Assembly: GCA_045223915.1 (NCBI GenBank)
Contig: JBGUZU010000015.1
Coordinates: forward strand, 1 to 64,000
Source of the DNA: Ruminimicrobiellum sp045223915
Lineage (GTDB): Bacteria > Elusimicrobiota > Endomicrobiia > Endomicrobiales > Endomicrobiaceae
Length of the DNA stretch: 64,000 nt
Reading direction: 5' to 3'
Shown: in pieces, positions 23,403-31,850 of the stretch
Numbering within the stretch: position 1 is the stretch's first letter
Layout of the letters: every line of letters begins with the position of its first letter
The notes under the pieces: generated by a model
What the model was told of the DNA's origin: nothing
The model's input: only the letters and a program-made list of their open reading frames with translations
The model's database searches: none
Made by a program: the position numbers and the translations under genes

Positions 23403-25358
23403 ATGAAAAAATTTTCTTTATTATTCATTATTTTTAGTTTAATGTTTGTTTTAACTGAAACATCGTTTGCTGTAATGGCAAACCCTAAAATCATAAAAGA
23501 AAAACAACCCGATGGCACAGAGATAAATATTAGGTTATTGGGAGATGAATTTTATAGCTGGTTTGAAGATGATAACGGATATACCATTATACAAGATACG
23601 CAAACAAAAGTTTGGTCGTATGCTCAACAAAATGATTTCGGCGAATTGGAACCATCCGTAAATCTTGTAGGGAAAATAAAACCGACACAATTAAATATAA
23701 GGAAATCTTTAAAGGATGATAATAAGTTTTTTAGAGCGAACCAAAAGAGATTACAACGTAGTTCCAGAATTCAAAAAGTTTTACGTTCGAATATAAATTC
23801 CGAAACGACAAGCATAGACGGAGTTCAAAAAGCAACTTCCGTTACCGGGAAAAAAACCAATTTTGTGTTGTTGATAGAATTTGAAGATTTAAAATTTAAT
23901 GAAAACCCTCCTTTTAAAAATTCGACCGATAGTCAAATTGTAGCGGCATTCGATAATTTGTTTAATAAAAAGGGATATAGTGCAGACGGAGCAGTAGGTT
24001 CGGTAAAAGATTTTTTTACCGAGGCTTCTTATGGTAAACTTAATTATAATACCGTTATATCACCGATAATACATTTGAAACAAAGTTATAAGGAGTTCTC
24101 TTGGAATCAGCCGGGCGGAGAAGATGCAGCCGTTGCAAAACTTCAAGAAGCAATAAGAAGTTCTTTGCAAGAGTTGGATAAACAAGGATATGATTTTAAA
24201 AGTTTGTGGCCTAATTCCAATAAACCCGATGTGTTTTCTATTCTTCATGCCGGCGGCGGTGCTGAAAGCGGAAATCTTGATTTTATATGGTCTCATCAAT
24301 GGTTCATAGAACCTATTACATTGGATAATATAACATTTGAATCTTATCAAACAGAACCGGCAGGAAGAGGCAAATACGGTAATCAAGGTCTTATAAGAAT
24401 AGGAGTTCTTTGTCATGAAACGGGACATGTTTTTGGTTTGCCGGATTTATATGATGCGTCATATAGTACCGGCGGGTTAGGTGATTTTTGTTTAATGGCC
24501 GGCGGAGAGTGGAACGGGAGTGATGGTGCATGTCCTGCACATCCGAGTGTTTGGTGTAAAAATGAGTTGGGATGGATAACCTGTAAAAGAGCTGTTGAAG
24601 GAATAAATACTATAGGAGAATCCGCTACGGATGATGAAGCTTTTTATAAGTTTGCTCCTTCAAGTTTTAATTCAAAGGAATATTTCCTTATGGAAAACAG
24701 ACAATCAGTAGGTTTTGATAAGGAAATGCCGGGAAGCAAAAGAGGTATATTGATTTATCATATTGACGAAACGATGAAAAAAGATCATGGTAATGATACA
24801 AGATATAATACTCATTATTTAGTTTCGTTGGAAGAGGCCGGTTCCGGCACATCTAATTGGGCACATTTTCCTTGTATGACTCCCGGTTTTAATGGTACCG
24901 ATACCGATTATTTTAGAAGCAATACGGTGTCTTATTTTAATGATGATTGTACTTCAAGTCCTAACAGCAAAAGTTATGACGGAAAATTATCCGGCATAAA
25001 AATTTCGGAAATATCTTCAAGTTCTTCTTTGATGACTTTTGCGTATGGAAAAGATGTCGTTATCGTTGATGATTTATCAAATGTTGTATGTTTTCCTAAT
25101 CCTGCAAGACAAGGATATATAAATATAATAAATCTTCCTACAATTGTAGATGAATTCAGTGTTGAAATTTTTACTTTAACATCAAAACTTATAAGATCTT
25201 ATTCTGTGGATGATACAGAATATACCGATGACGGATTTAGAAAAATAAAATGGGACTGTAAAAATTCCGATGGAGAAGATGTTGCTCCCGGAATTTATCT
25301 TATAATGGTAAAAAATAATTCAAAGAAAAAAACATTTAAAGTTGCAGTGATAAGATAA
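23403..25358 (+). CDS. Secreted M6-family metalloprotease with FlgD-like C-terminal domain
   Basis: 651 residues. Signal peptide KKFSLLFIIFSLMFVLTETSFA. Residues 30-90 hold the pro-domain seen in M6 (immune inhibitor A-like) proteases (DEFYSWFEDDNGYTI). The zinc site is HETGHVFGLPDLYD near residue 338, followed by LGDFCLMAGGEWNG and the Met-turn region. Later, REYFLMENRQ-like and LIYHIDE stretches are typical of M6. The last 90 residues (VVCFPNPARQG...GIYLIMVKN) form a FlgD_ig/type A sorting-like Ig domain, ending KVAVIR. Probably an extracellular or surface protease. It sits four bases after the PorV-like gene. Confidence 0.82.
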   Translation: MKKFSLLFIIFSLMFVLTETSFAVMANPKIIKEKQPDGTEINIRLLGDEFYSWFEDDNGYTIIQDTQTKVWSYAQQNDFGELEPSVNLVGKIKPTQLNIRKSLKDDNKFFRANQKRLQRSSRIQKVLRSNINSETTSIDGVQKATSVTGKKTNFVLLIEFEDLKFNENPPFKNSTDSQIVAAFDNLFNKKGYSADGAVGSVKDFFTEASYGKLNYNTVISPIIHLKQSYKEFSWNQPGGEDAAVAKLQEAIRSSLQELDKQGYDFKSLWPNSNKPDVFSILHAGGGAESGNLDFIWSHQWFIEPITLDNITFESYQTEPAGRGKYGNQGLIRIGVLCHETGHVFGLPDLYDASYSTGGLGDFCLMAGGEWNGSDGACPAHPSVWCKNELGWITCKRAVEGINTIGESATDDEAFYKFAPSSFNSKEYFLMENRQSVGFDKEMPGSKRGILIYHIDETMKKDHGNDTRYNTHYLVSLEEAGSGTSNWAHFPCMTPGFNGTDTDYFRSNTVSYFNDDCTSSPNSKSYDGKLSGIKISEISSSSSLMTFAYGKDVVIVDDLSNVVCFPNPARQGYINIINLPTIVDEFSVEIFTLTSKLIRSYSVDDTEYTDDGFRKIKWDCKNSDGEDVAPGIYLIMVKNNSKKKTFKVAVIR

Positions 25359-25380
25359 AAAAAGCAATGTATAATTTATA

Positions 25381-25788
25381 TTAGAAGATGTTCTTGTATT
25401 TCAAGAACATCTTCTTTTCTATAGTATAAACTTCGTACCTTAAAGCTTTATATTTTAGAGCTATACTAAAATCTATAATTTTCGAATATTCTTCCAGTAC
25501 TCTTAAAGATTCTTCGGCCCTTTTAAAATTTGCTATTACTATGTTTTTTAGATTTTGTCTTGATTGTTCTTTGGCTCTTCTTCCGGAATCTTTTATGCTG
25601 TCTCTTGCGGAAAGCATTTGTTCGTATTGATCGGTTAAATATTTTGATGATAAATGTCTTACTTTTCTTATTTTTTTGTATAGAGTTTCATCGCACAAAA
25701 CAAATCTGCAGGTATCTTCAACTACCCGCAGACCCTCTTTGCATCTATTTAAATTGGTATCTAAAATTCTTATAAATCTCTTTTCCAC
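25381..25788 (-). CDS. Stand-alone ThiD2-like domain protein
   Basis: 135 residues, all helical: ILDTNLNRCKEGLRVVEDTC, VRHLSSKY, MLSARDSIKDSGR, NIVIANFKRAEESLRVLEEYSK. This is the domain fused ahead of ThiE in some bacteria and known as ThiD2, proposed to phosphorylate the pyrimidine precursor of thiamine. Here it stands alone. Another thiamine enzyme (ThiL) is 8 kb away, but no ThiE or ThiC is visible. It ends a minus-strand run after hldE. Its last codons overlap a terminator hairpin for the convergent protease gene. Confidence 0.7.
   Translation of the reverse strand: MEKRFIRILDTNLNRCKEGLRVVEDTCRFVLCDETLYKKIRKVRHLSSKYLTDQYEQMLSARDSIKDSGRRAKEQSRQNLKNIVIANFKRAEESLRVLEEYSKIIDFSIALKYKALRYEVYTIEKKMFLKYKNIF
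25383..25419. terminator. Terminator hairpin inside the 3' end of the ThiD2-like gene
   Basis: AGAAGATGTTCTTG (25383-25396), loop TATTT, CAAGAACATCTTCT (25402-25415), then TTT. A perfect 14-bp stem that serves the plus-strand protease gene while also encoding the last residues of the minus-strand protein. Confidence 0.8.
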
Positions 25789-25798
25789 TTTTAAGCTT

Positions 25799-26278
25799 TT
25801 ATTTTTGGTTCCCGTATCTTTTTACGATAAGTTTTATTAAGTTTGTTGTTGATTTTCCTTCAACCAAAGGATATCTGTAAACTTTTTTTACGAATTCTCT
25901 GCCAACGATATCTTGTATCTTATAATCGCCGCCTTTAACAAGAATATCCGGTTTTAGTTTACTTAACAATTCATAAGGAGTTTGTTCACCGAACACAACA
26001 ACATAATCTATACAACTTAATGCTGCCAACAATTTTGTCCTGTCTGTTTGCGGAACTAACGGCCTTTTAGGACCTTTAAGTCCTGCTAAAGATTTGTCGG
26101 AATTTATTGCAACTATTAAAACATCACCTAAAGTTTTTGCTTTTTGAAATAAACTTACATGGCCGATATGTAGCAAATCGAAACAACCGTTAGTGAAAAC
26201 AATTTTTTTGTTTTCTTTTTTTAGTTGTTTAACGATTTCTATTATCTTTTTTCTGGAACAGATTTTTTTATTCTGCAA
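25799..26278 (-). CDS. hldE: D-glycero-beta-D-manno-heptose 1-phosphate adenylyltransferase
   Basis: About 159 residues. The cytidylyltransferase-like fold is clear: VFTNGCFDLLHIGHVSLF (with HxGH), INSDKSLAGLKGPKRPLVPQ, then KPDILVKGGDY. It corresponds to the C-terminal half of HldE (RfaE2), making ADP-heptose from heptose 1-phosphate; no kinase half is present, so that step is encoded elsewhere. No ATG exists; a TTG at 26278 has GAGG at proper distance, and a TTG at 26293 is the alternative. It overlaps gmhA by 11 bases. Confidence 0.85.
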   Translation of the reverse strand: MQNKKICSRKKIIEIVKQLKKENKKIVFTNGCFDLLHIGHVSLFQKAKTLGDVLIVAINSDKSLAGLKGPKRPLVPQTDRTKLLAALSCIDYVVVFGEQTPYELLSKLKPDILVKGGDYKIQDIVGREFVKKVYRYPLVEGKSTTNLIKLIVKRYGNQK

Positions 26279-26843
26279 AGATTTTTTCCTCAACTAATTT
26301 CGCAAGTATGTGTAAAACCAATATGTGGCACTCCTGAATTCTCCCTGTTACTTTTGAGGGAGCTCTGTAACACATATCGGACAAAAGTTTCAATTGACCG
26401 CCGTCTTCACCCGTAAGGCCTATAACAAAAAGTCCCATTTCTTTAGCTTTTTCAACAGCTTTTATAACGTTTTCAGAATTTCCCGATGTCGTTATTGCAA
26501 TAATAATATCGCCTTTATTTGCGAAAGCTTCTACTTGTCTTGAAAATACATACTCATAACCAAAATCGTTACCTATTGCGGTAAGAGAGGAAATGTTTTC
26601 CGTTAATGCTATTGAAGGAAGTGCTTTTCTGTTTTTTTCGAATCTGCAAACGAGCTCTGCTGCAAAATGTAATGCATCGCAAGCCGAACCGCCGTTACCG
26701 AAAATAATAGTTTTTTTACCATGCTGATATGCTTCGTTTATCTTATTTGCTATGGATTGTATATATACCAACTGCCCTTCATCTAACATCTTCTTTTTTG
26801 CATCAATACTTTCTTGAATTAAAGATACTATTGTGTTTTTCAC
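26268..26843 (-). CDS. gmhA: Sedoheptulose 7-phosphate isomerase
   Basis: 191 residues, one SIS domain. IIFGNGGSACDALHFAAELV, then SLTAIGNDFGYEYVFSRQVEA, IAITTSGNSENVIKAVE and the C-terminal GRIQECHILVLHILAKLVEE with His near the zinc site. It makes heptose 7-phosphate for LPS inner core, which argues for a diderm envelope. Next to hldE in the minus-strand run accC-gmhA-hldE. Confidence 0.92.
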   Translation of the reverse strand: MKNTIVSLIQESIDAKKKMLDEGQLVYIQSIANKINEAYQHGKKTIIFGNGGSACDALHFAAELVCRFEKNRKALPSIALTENISSLTAIGNDFGYEYVFSRQVEAFANKGDIIIAITTSGNSENVIKAVEKAKEMGLFVIGLTGEDGGQLKLLSDMCYRAPSKVTGRIQECHILVLHILAKLVEEKIFAE

Positions 26844-26860
26844 TGTTATCCTCCAAGATT

Positions 26861-28210
26861 CTATTTATTGAAAACATATTTAGGTAAAAAGTCCGTGCAA
26901 ATGTTTCCTTCATGGAAATATTCGTTAGCCATAATTTTTGCATGTAACGGAGCTGTATTTTTTATTCCTTCGATAGTAACTTCTTTTAATGCTCTGGACA
27001 TTTTTGATATGGTCTCTTCTCTTGTAGGAGCATAAGCTATAACTTTTGCGATAAGACTATCGTAAAAAGGCGGTATTGTATAACCTGAGTATACATGAGT
27101 GTCTACTCTTATTCCCGGTCCGCCCGGTAAATAAAGTTTACCGATTTTTCCCGGTGAGGGGATAAAATCTTTATCGGGATCTTCGGCATTAATTCTGCAT
27201 TCGATTGCATGATTTTTTATTTTTATTGCGCTTGAATCAAATGAAAGTCTTTCACCTGCTGCAAGTCTTATTTGTTCTTTTACCAAATCTATACCTGTAA
27301 CAACTTCAGTTACGGGATGTTCTACTTGAATTCTTGTATTCATTTCCATAAAATAAAAATCCATATGTTTGTCTACAAGAAACTCTACGGTTCCTACTGT
27401 TATATAACCTACTGCCTCAGCTGCACTTTGAGCAGCTTTTCCCATTTTCTTTCTTAAAGATTCGGAAATAAAAGGTGAAGGACTTTCTTCAACTAATTTT
27501 TGATGCCTTCTTTGAATAGAACAATCTCTTTCCGGAAGATATACAACTTTACCTTTAGCATCTCCCAATATTTGAAACTCTATATGGTGAGGTTCTTCAA
27601 TATATTTTTCCATGTAAACATCAGGGTTGCCGAAATTTGCTTTTGCTTCGGTTTGTGCCATAATAATGGAGTTTTTAAGAGCTTCCTGACTTACAACAAC
27701 TCTCATTCCTTTTCCGCCGCCGCCGGCAGTAGCTTTTATTATTACCGGATATCCTATTTTTTCGGCAAGTTTATATATGTTGGGATCATCTGCCGAAACA
27801 GGACCATCCGAACCCGGAACTACGGGAACTTTGGATTTTATCATAAGTTGTCTTGCGGCAATTTTGTCACCCATTTTTTCTATGGAACTTCTTTTTGGAC
27901 CTATAAAAGTGATACCGCAACTTTCGCAAACTTCTGCAAAATATGTGTTTTCGGCTAAAAATCCGTATCCGGGATGAATAGCATCCGCGCCTGTAATTTC
28001 TGCGGCGGATATTATACTTGGAATATTCAAATAACTTTCACTTGCTGAAGCAGGGCCTACACAAACCGATTCATCAGCCATTGTTACATGCATAGACTCT
28101 TTATCTGCTTCGGAATGTATGGCAACGGTTTTTATACCGAGTTCTTTAGCAGCTCTTATTACTCTGCAAGCTATTTCGCCTCTGTTAGCAATTAATATTT
28201 TTTTAAACAT
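26861..28210 (-). CDS. accC: Acetyl-CoA carboxylase, biotin carboxylase subunit
   Basis: 449 residues, full length. FKKILIANRGEIACRVIRA opens the biotin carboxylase domain; GADAIHPGYGFLAEN, KATAGGGGKGMRVV (ATP-grasp loop), ERDCSIQRRHQKL and MEMNTRIQVEHPVTE follow. It carboxylates the biotin on AccB in fatty-acid synthesis. It follows accB by 22 bases in the conserved order M24 peptidase-efp-accB-accC. The carboxyltransferase subunits are not in the window. Confidence 0.95.
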   Translation of the reverse strand: MFKKILIANRGEIACRVIRAAKELGIKTVAIHSEADKESMHVTMADESVCVGPASASESYLNIPSIISAAEITGADAIHPGYGFLAENTYFAEVCESCGITFIGPKRSSIEKMGDKIAARQLMIKSKVPVVPGSDGPVSADDPNIYKLAEKIGYPVIIKATAGGGGKGMRVVVSQEALKNSIIMAQTEAKANFGNPDVYMEKYIEEPHHIEFQILGDAKGKVVYLPERDCSIQRRHQKLVEESPSPFISESLRKKMGKAAQSAAEAVGYITVGTVEFLVDKHMDFYFMEMNTRIQVEHPVTEVVTGIDLVKEQIRLAAGERLSFDSSAIKIKNHAIECRINAEDPDKDFIPSPGKIGKLYLPGGPGIRVDTHVYSGYTIPPFYDSLIAKVIAYAPTREETISKMSRALKEVTIEGIKNTAPLHAKIMANEYFHEGNICTDFLPKYVFNK

Positions 28211-28232
28211 TTTATTTTTCTCCAGATTACTA

Positions 28233-28640
28233 TTATTCGGCAGCAGTATCTACCAAAAATAATTCTTGTCCGTATTCAACGGATTGACCGTTTACCACAC
28301 ATGTTTTTATAACTTTGCCTTTAGCTGTGGACATAACATCTTTTATTATTTTCATTGCTTCAATTGCACCGATTTTTTGACCGACTTCAATATGATTTCC
28401 TTCCATGATATAAGGAGGTTTATCATGAGCGGGAGCATTATAAAAAGTGCCCACCATTTTCGATTTTATCGGAACAATAGTGTTACTCTTTTCAGCTACA
28501 ACTTTTTTAGGAATTTCTATTTTCGGTGTAACTTCACTCTTTTTTATATATATAGAAGTTTCACCGGATTCATATTCCATTTCTTCGATATCCGTTTCTC
28601 TTATGGATTCTAAAAATTTTTTAATTTCGTTAGTATTCAT
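28233..28640 (-). CDS. accB: Biotin carboxyl carrier protein of acetyl-CoA carboxylase
   Basis: 135 residues. The C-terminal biotinyl domain has the modification site EAMKI with Lys97; the usual residue after Lys is Leu or Met, Ile here is conservative. The N-terminal part (NTNEIKKFLESIRETDIEEME) and the Pro/Lys linker are typical of AccB. It carries carboxybiotin between AccC and the carboxyltransferase. It lies between efp and accC. Confidence 0.93.
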   Translation of the reverse strand: MNTNEIKKFLESIRETDIEEMEYESGETSIYIKKSEVTPKIEIPKKVVAEKSNTIVPIKSKMVGTFYNAPAHDKPPYIMEGNHIEVGQKIGAIEAMKIIKDVMSTAKGKVIKTCVVNGQSVEYGQELFLVDTAAE

Positions 28641-28657
28641 AATACCTCAATAAACAA

Positions 28658-29221
28658 TTATTGTGAAATTCTTTCTACATATTCTCCGGTTCTTGTATCA
28701 ACTTTTATTCTGTCACCTTCTTTAATGAATAAAGGAACTTTTATTTCAGCACCGGTTTCAATTTTTGCAAACTTTGTTAAGTTTGTTACTGAATCACCTT
28801 TTATTCCCGGTTCTGCTTCAATTATAGTCATTTCAACTATTAAAGGCATATCTATACCGATTAATTCTTCTTCCAAATATATTGCATCGATTTCCTGATT
28901 TTCTTTTAAATATTTTTCTTTTCCGTCTAATTTTTCAACAGGAACTTCGATTTGCTCATATGTGTTCATATCCATAAAATTGTATTTGTCGCCATCGGCA
29001 TATAAGAATTGTTTTTTGTGTCTTGTTACCGACAATTCTTCGAATTTTTCACCTGATTTAAATGTTCTATCAATAGTACCGCCTTTTTTTACGTGTCTTA
29101 ATTTAACTCTCATAACGGCACCACCTTTACCCGGTTTATGGTTTTGGAACCATGTTATTTGGTAAGGCTCATTATCAACTAAAATTACCATTCCGTTTCT
29201 GAAATCTGCTGTGGAAATCAT
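28658..29221 (-). CDS. efp: Translation elongation factor P
   Basis: 187 residues in three beta-barrel domains. The tip loop HKPGKGGAV puts Lys32 at the position that is beta-lysylated, hydroxylated or otherwise modified in other bacteria. The C-terminal signature KVDTRTGEYVER is present. EF-P helps ribosomes through polyproline; several proteins in this window have Pro-rich stretches (for example the OmpA lipoprotein). No EpmA or YmfI homologue is visible, so the modification type is open. AGGAGA precedes the start. Confidence 0.95.
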   Translation of the reverse strand: MISTADFRNGMVILVDNEPYQITWFQNHKPGKGGAVMRVKLRHVKKGGTIDRTFKSGEKFEELSVTRHKKQFLYADGDKYNFMDMNTYEQIEVPVEKLDGKEKYLKENQEIDAIYLEEELIGIDMPLIVEMTIIEAEPGIKGDSVTNLTKFAKIETGAEIKVPLFIKEGDRIKVDTRTGEYVERISQ

Positions 29222-29323
29222 TTCTTTCTCCTATTACTTCTATTAAAATTAATCTAAAACTCATTTAGAATATGTCTAATAATTTTATCTAAAAAGCAGA
29301 TATGTTGTCAAATAAAAAATCGC

Positions 29324-30340
29324 CTAATATTTGGCTGTTGTTAAAACTTTGTAGCCTTTTTTTGTGACAAGAACGGTATCTTCAATTCTTACACCGAATT
29401 TCTTATCTAAATATATTCCCGGTTCTATGGTTATTACCATAGCATCTTTTAAAATATCTTTAGATTTTTGACCTACTGTCGGTGCTTCGTGTATGTCCAA
29501 TCCGACACCGTGCCCTGTTGTATGTATAAAATTTTTATCATATCCTTCTTTTTTTATTTCTTCTCTTGCAAACAAATCTATATCACTTGCTTTCATATCT
29601 TGTTTTACATTTATTAAAGCTTTATCATGAGCAAGTTTTACGATATTCCATATTTTTCTTTGCTCTTTGTGTTCTTTCCCTATAAAAAATGTTCTTGTTA
29701 AATCGGAACAGTATCCGTTATAAATACACCCCATGTCTATCAAAACCACATCGTTTTTTTGTATTTTCCTGTTACCGCTTATATGGTGAGGGTTTGCCGA
29801 GTTCGGTCCGGAAGCGACTATCGTTTTAAAACTTTGAACTACATGTCTTTTGGCAAACTCTTCTTCAATTTTAAAATGAATATCAAGTTCTGTCATTCCG
29901 GGAATAATTTTTTTCTTCACTGTTTCAAATACTTCGGAAACAATAATGCATGCTTTTTGAATATTTTTAATTTCTTCTTTACTTTTTATTTTTCTTTTTT
30001 CAAGAACAGAGCCATTGTTTGTAATAGCGGATATTTTATTTTCTTTCAACTTATTGTTCAACAATGAAAATAGATTATAATCAATATTTGTTGTATCTAT
30101 ACTTAAATTTTTAATTTTATATTTTTTACATATTTCTATAAGTTCATCACTGAAAGAAGTTTTTATAACAAAAATTTTTGCTTTGTTTTTAAAATGTTGT
30201 TTTACCTGTCCGAAAATCATTTGAGAAGTTATAACTATAAATTTGTTGTTGTGAACAAGCAACCAAAACCCTTCAAAAGTTGCTTTTGTAACGTAAAAAA
30301 TGTTTTTGCTGTTTGTTAATAATAAAGATATGTTTTTCAT
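29324..30340 (-). CDS. M24 family aminopeptidase (Xaa-Pro dipeptidase/aminopeptidase)
   Basis: 338 residues: creatinase-like N-terminal domain (1-115), then a pita-bread fold. Metal ligands are visible: DMGCIYNGYCSDLTRTF (two Asp), HTTGHGVGLDIHE (His), TIEPGIY (Glu) and GVRIEDTVLV (Glu). Such enzymes cut X-Pro bonds in the cytoplasm. Location ahead of efp, accB and accC is a classical arrangement. The ATG at 30340 has GGGGA upstream and TATAAT at 30372-30367. It could be called PepP or PepQ; length favours the short PepP/PepQ type found in Firmicutes. Confidence 0.88.
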   Translation of the reverse strand: MKNISLLLTNSKNIFYVTKATFEGFWLLVHNNKFIVITSQMIFGQVKQHFKNKAKIFVIKTSFSDELIEICKKYKIKNLSIDTTNIDYNLFSLLNNKLKENKISAITNNGSVLEKRKIKSKEEIKNIQKACIIVSEVFETVKKKIIPGMTELDIHFKIEEEFAKRHVVQSFKTIVASGPNSANPHHISGNRKIQKNDVVLIDMGCIYNGYCSDLTRTFFIGKEHKEQRKIWNIVKLAHDKALINVKQDMKASDIDLFAREEIKKEGYDKNFIHTTGHGVGLDIHEAPTVGQKSKDILKDAMVITIEPGIYLDKKFGVRIEDTVLVTKKGYKVLTTAKY

Positions 30341-30366
30341 AATTTTCCCCTAAAAATATATTAAAA

Positions 30367-30372
30367 ATTATA
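30367..30372 (-). promoter_or_regulatory. -10 box for the M24-efp-accBC run
   Basis: Minus strand TATAGTATAAT, the same 11-base string as at thiL. Here the start codon is 27 bases further and a GGGGA ribosome site intervenes, so the transcript has a normal short leader. Confidence 0.5.
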
Positions 30373-30473
30373 CTATATTTACAATATTATTCATAATAAA
30401 AAAGTCTTTAAAAAAAAGTAAGTATATTGTATAATTAACATATATATATAATGGTTTTAGGTTGGTTGAGAAA

Positions 30474-30842
30474 ATGATTAAAATTTTGGTTTGTGATGAT
30501 GAAATTTTTGCCAGAGACGCAATGGCAAGAATCATTAAAAGAAAGGGTTTTGATGTTGTCGTTGCTTCCAACGGTGAAGAGTGTATAGACTTGTTTAAAA
30601 AAGAAAATCCGGACATTGTTTTTTTGGATGTTATGTTGCCGGATTTGGACGGTGACCACATTCACAAATATTTAAAAGAATTAAAACAAGATGTAAATGT
30701 TTACTATATTACCGGTTCGGACACGGTTTTTACTAGAGAAAATGCTAAGACGGCAGGAGCTAAGGGATATCTGCAAAAACCTGTCGATATAGATTTGTTA
30801 TTTAAAACATTAGATTCTATCAAGAAAGATTTCGGAGAATAA
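30474..30842 (+). CDS. Single-domain response regulator (receiver only)
   Basis: 122 residues from ATG 30474; an upstream TTG at 30462 is in frame. It is a pure CheY-like receiver: VCDDE acidic pocket, phospho-accepting Asp in FLDVMLPDLDGD, YITGSD and KGYLQKPV with the conserved Lys. No output domain. Such proteins act in phosphorelays or motility; no kinase is adjacent. It is followed after two bases by an unknown secreted protein gene, with which it may be co-transcribed. Confidence 0.85.
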   Translation: MIKILVCDDEIFARDAMARIIKRKGFDVVVASNGEECIDLFKKENPDIVFLDVMLPDLDGDHIHKYLKELKQDVNVYYITGSDTVFTRENAKTAGAKGYLQKPVDIDLLFKTLDSIKKDFGE

Positions 30843-30844
30843 AA

Positions 30845-31819
30845 TTGAAAAAATTTTTATCAATCTTGCTTACACTGTGTTTTTGCGTGAATATTTCATT
30901 TGCCTTTGATCCTTATGCAGATGAAGAAGTAGAAAAAAAATCTTATAAAAAATTATATTACGGTATAGCACTTACGTTGCTGGGCGGGTTTCTTGCATAC
31001 GATGGATTTTCTTTGGAAAAAGTCGATGTTTCCAAACCTAGTGTGGATTTTGTTTCTGTGTTGCATGCAGAATGGACACAACAAACAACAACTCCTCCTT
31101 ACGAATATGAATTGAAATCGGGATGGACTGAACCTAAGTATTATAGATATGATATAAAAGATGAAAATGATCAGTATGTGACATATATGTTATGCGAAGA
31201 TAAAACAGATGCATATAATAGGATATATAATAACGGTAATGTCGATTTACGAGATATCACGATAGAAGTTAGATATAAATATCATGGTGATGAAATTATA
31301 GTTTGGGCAGACGATATAACAGGTTTTGAAAAGAACGGGAAAGACACAAGCGATGGCTATCACGTAGCAACTTTTGATGATGGGATAGACACAGATAAAA
31401 AAGTTTATGAAAATATATCTTTAGCAAAAGGAGAATCTCTTTGTTGGAAGGATTTTTGGGGATATTCTACAACCGAAGGTCCTTCTCCCAGTGGAGATGC
31501 TCGAGTCATGTTTACAGATGATGAAGATCAGAAAGATGGGACGAAGGGGCTTAATTTTCAAGAACACACTTTTCCTCTCATGGATGTTAGAGTAATATTG
31601 AAAAAACATCAACAATACACACCAATATATGAAACAAAACATAAAAGCGATTTGGAAGGTGTGGCGGGAGTGTTTATCGGAATTGCAGGTATTTATTTCA
31701 TAATTGATCATTTTTTTGATATGCACAAATTTAATGCTTACGCTAAGAGGCACCATTTAAATTTGAGAGTTGCAACAGCTTCTAACCAATATAAGTTGAT
31801 GTTGCAAAAAAGAATATAA
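30845..31819 (+). CDS. Unknown secreted/membrane protein
   Basis: 324 residues from TTG 30845, with GGAG nine bases upstream inside the end of the receiver gene. Signal peptide KKFLSILLTLCFCVNISFA. A short hydrophobic helix follows (YYGIALTLLGGFLAYDGF), then about 190 residues rich in Asp, Tyr and Lys with alternating pattern. A second hydrophobic stretch near 280 (VAGVFIGIAGIYFIIDHFF) and a basic tail end it. I recognise no family. Two membrane segments around a soluble loop suggest an envelope protein with a periplasmic domain. Coupling to a receiver domain is its only context clue. Confidence 0.6.
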   Translation: MKKFLSILLTLCFCVNISFAFDPYADEEVEKKSYKKLYYGIALTLLGGFLAYDGFSLEKVDVSKPSVDFVSVLHAEWTQQTTTPPYEYELKSGWTEPKYYRYDIKDENDQYVTYMLCEDKTDAYNRIYNNGNVDLRDITIEVRYKYHGDEIIVWADDITGFEKNGKDTSDGYHVATFDDGIDTDKKVYENISLAKGESLCWKDFWGYSTTEGPSPSGDARVMFTDDEDQKDGTKGLNFQEHTFPLMDVRVILKKHQQYTPIYETKHKSDLEGVAGVFIGIAGIYFIIDHFFDMHKFNAYAKRHHLNLRVATASNQYKLMLQKRI

Positions 31820-31850
31820 GATAATATAAAGAAAAAAATATAGGAGTATG

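Noticed and set aside
27500..27958. 152-codon plus-strand frame inside accC.
   Set aside because: It lies opposite a full-length biotin carboxylase with all motifs and has no ribosome site.
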